15,852 bases of DNA from an uncultured Lachnospiraceae bacterium (GTDB lineage: Bacteria > Bacillota > Clostridia > Lachnospirales > Lachnospiraceae). The DNA lies in the NCBI GenBank assembly GCA_900313265.1, contig OMRN01000437.1:1-15852 (forward strand), read 5' to 3'. Positions 15,210-15,852 of this stretch are shown piece by piece (the stretch's first letter is position 1; each line of letters opens with the position of its first letter). Under the pieces are notes generated by a model that was not told the DNA's origin, did no database searches, and saw only the letters and a list, made by a program, of their open reading frames with translations. The translations under genes were made by a program, and so were the position numbers.

Positions 15210-15671
15210 TCAATTCTTCGAATTCAATAACTCATCCGAATCCATAACAATCGTAAACGGTCCGTCGTTTAAAAGCGATACTTTCATTTCGGCGCCGAAT
15301 TTTCCGCACTCCGTCTTATAGCCCAGACTTCTGCATTTTTCCACGATATCATCATACATAGCGGATGCCTTCTCAGGATTGCCGGCACGGAAAAAGGACG
15401 GGCGGTTTCCTTTCTTGCAGTCCGCATAAAGCGTGAACTGGGAAATCAGTAAAAGTTCACCCTTCACATCATCAATCGATAAATTGGTTTTTCCGTTCTC
15501 ATCGTCAAAAATGCGAAGCTTTAGCATTTTCTGAATCATTTTATCGGCAATCTCTTCCGTGTCTGTTTCGGCAATTCCGATTAAGACCATAAATCCGGGA
15601 CCGATTTTACCGATTACTTCGCCTTCTACTTCTACCTGCGCATGTTCAACGCGCTGAATTACAAATTTCAT
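15210..15671 (-). CDS. dtd: D-aminoacyl-tRNA deacylase
   Basis: Dtd hydrolyses the ester between tRNA and a wrongly attached D-amino acid (or glycine on the wrong tRNA), protecting translation in the cytoplasm. The 153-residue product has the family N-terminus [17 protein letters not shown], the catalytic-region motif SQFTLYAD (77-84) and the Gly-cisPro motif in NDGPFT (135-140), and is of normal length. A start seven codons farther up (15692) is open, but AGAGGA stands directly before the ATG at 15671 and the family begins at MKF/MR, so the inner start was chosen. It lies about 75 bases after the HAD-family gene on the same strand, and the two may share a transcript. Confidence 0.93.
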   Translation of the reverse strand: MKFVIQRVEHAQVEVEGEVIGKIGPGFMVLIGIAETDTEEIADKMIQKMLKLRIFDDENGKTNLSIDDVKGELLLISQFTLYADCKKGNRPSFFRAGNPEKASAMYDDIVEKCRSLGYKTECGKFGAEMKVSLLNDGPFTIVMDSDELLNSKN

Positions 15672-15747
15672 TTTTTCCTCTTCTTCTGACATTCCGGCAA
15701 TGGGGGTGTCACCCGTAACTGCCGTTTTTCATTTACCGGATTGTGAA

Positions 15748-15852
15748 TTACGCAGATTTGATAATCTTACGGATTTCTTCCGCCGAATCCGCTGTATAAT
15801 CGGCACCGGCCATTATTAAATCTTCCTTCTTTCCGAAACCGTATGTCACACC
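15748..15852 (-). CDS. HAD-family phosphatase, C-terminal fragment (cut by window edge)
   Basis: The last 34 residues read GVTYGFGKKEDLIMAGADYT, then ADSAEEIRKIIKSA and a stop. This is the usual end of phosphoglycolate phosphatase-like HAD hydrolases (GVxYGFG....L..AGAD.i.ds..el). The catalytic DxD and the rest of the protein lie outside the window, so the substrate cannot be judged. The gene is incomplete only because the window ends. Confidence 0.8.
   Translation of the reverse strand, partial: GVTYGFGKKEDLIMAGADYTADSAEEIRKIIKSA

Noticed and set aside
15690..15730. GC-rich inverted repeat between dtd and the HAD gene as a terminator
   Set aside because: The outer CGGCA/TGCCG arms pair, and on the plus strand T's follow, but no plus-strand gene ends there; on the minus strand no T-run follows.
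1..15852. CRISPR array, tRNA genes, insertion sequences
   Set aside because: I looked for regularly spaced repeats, tRNA cloverleaf words and transposase motifs on both strands and saw none.

Overview
The window looks like chromosome of an anaerobic, low-to-medium GC Firmicute, most likely a gut or rumen Lachnospiraceae/Clostridia. This rests on strong AGGAGG-type ribosome binding sites, a TM1266-type hydrogenase-system regulator, a YcxB-like protein, a bacterial Dtd and a GtrA protein. No 16S sequence is present, so the taxonomic call is an inference.

Left flank (1-1711): a strong minus-strand promoter reads off the left edge, possibly towards an rRNA operon. It is followed by a lone AT-rich type II CRISPR cas1 with an intact catalytic triad. 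No cas9, cas2 or repeat array is visible. The 3' end of cas1 runs into an inverted repeat, and about 370 bases of non-coding DNA with strong hairpins follow.

Centre (1712-12880, minus strand): a compact nonribosomal peptide synthetase operon, transcribed right to left. Its genes are a free carrier protein with a proline-rich tail, a C-A-T-C synthetase, an A-T-C synthetase overlapping it by 8 bases, and a protein fusing an adenylation domain directly to a family 2 glycosyltransferase. The cluster has three A, three T and three C domains, spread unevenly: the A-glycosyltransferase protein has no carrier and the free carrier has no A domain. The two A-T-C blocks look like a duplication. At the usual amino-group-binding Asp position all three A domains read F-A-x-V. 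No thioesterase, reductase, phosphopantetheinyl transferase or exporter is visible. The glycosyltransferase fusion and the nearby GtrA membrane protein suggest a small peptide or acyl unit coupled to a sugar or envelope glycan. This unusual assembly line is the main candidate for something undescribed.

Right flank (12881-15852): the operon promoter, a C-terminal relic of an AAA-type ATPase gene on the plus strand, gtrA (minus), a small TM1266-family regulator (minus) whose promoter lies in two 28-base tandem repeats, a possible structured RNA or leader, a YcxB-like membrane protein (plus), dtd (minus), and the last 34 residues of a HAD-family phosphatase (minus, cut by the window edge).
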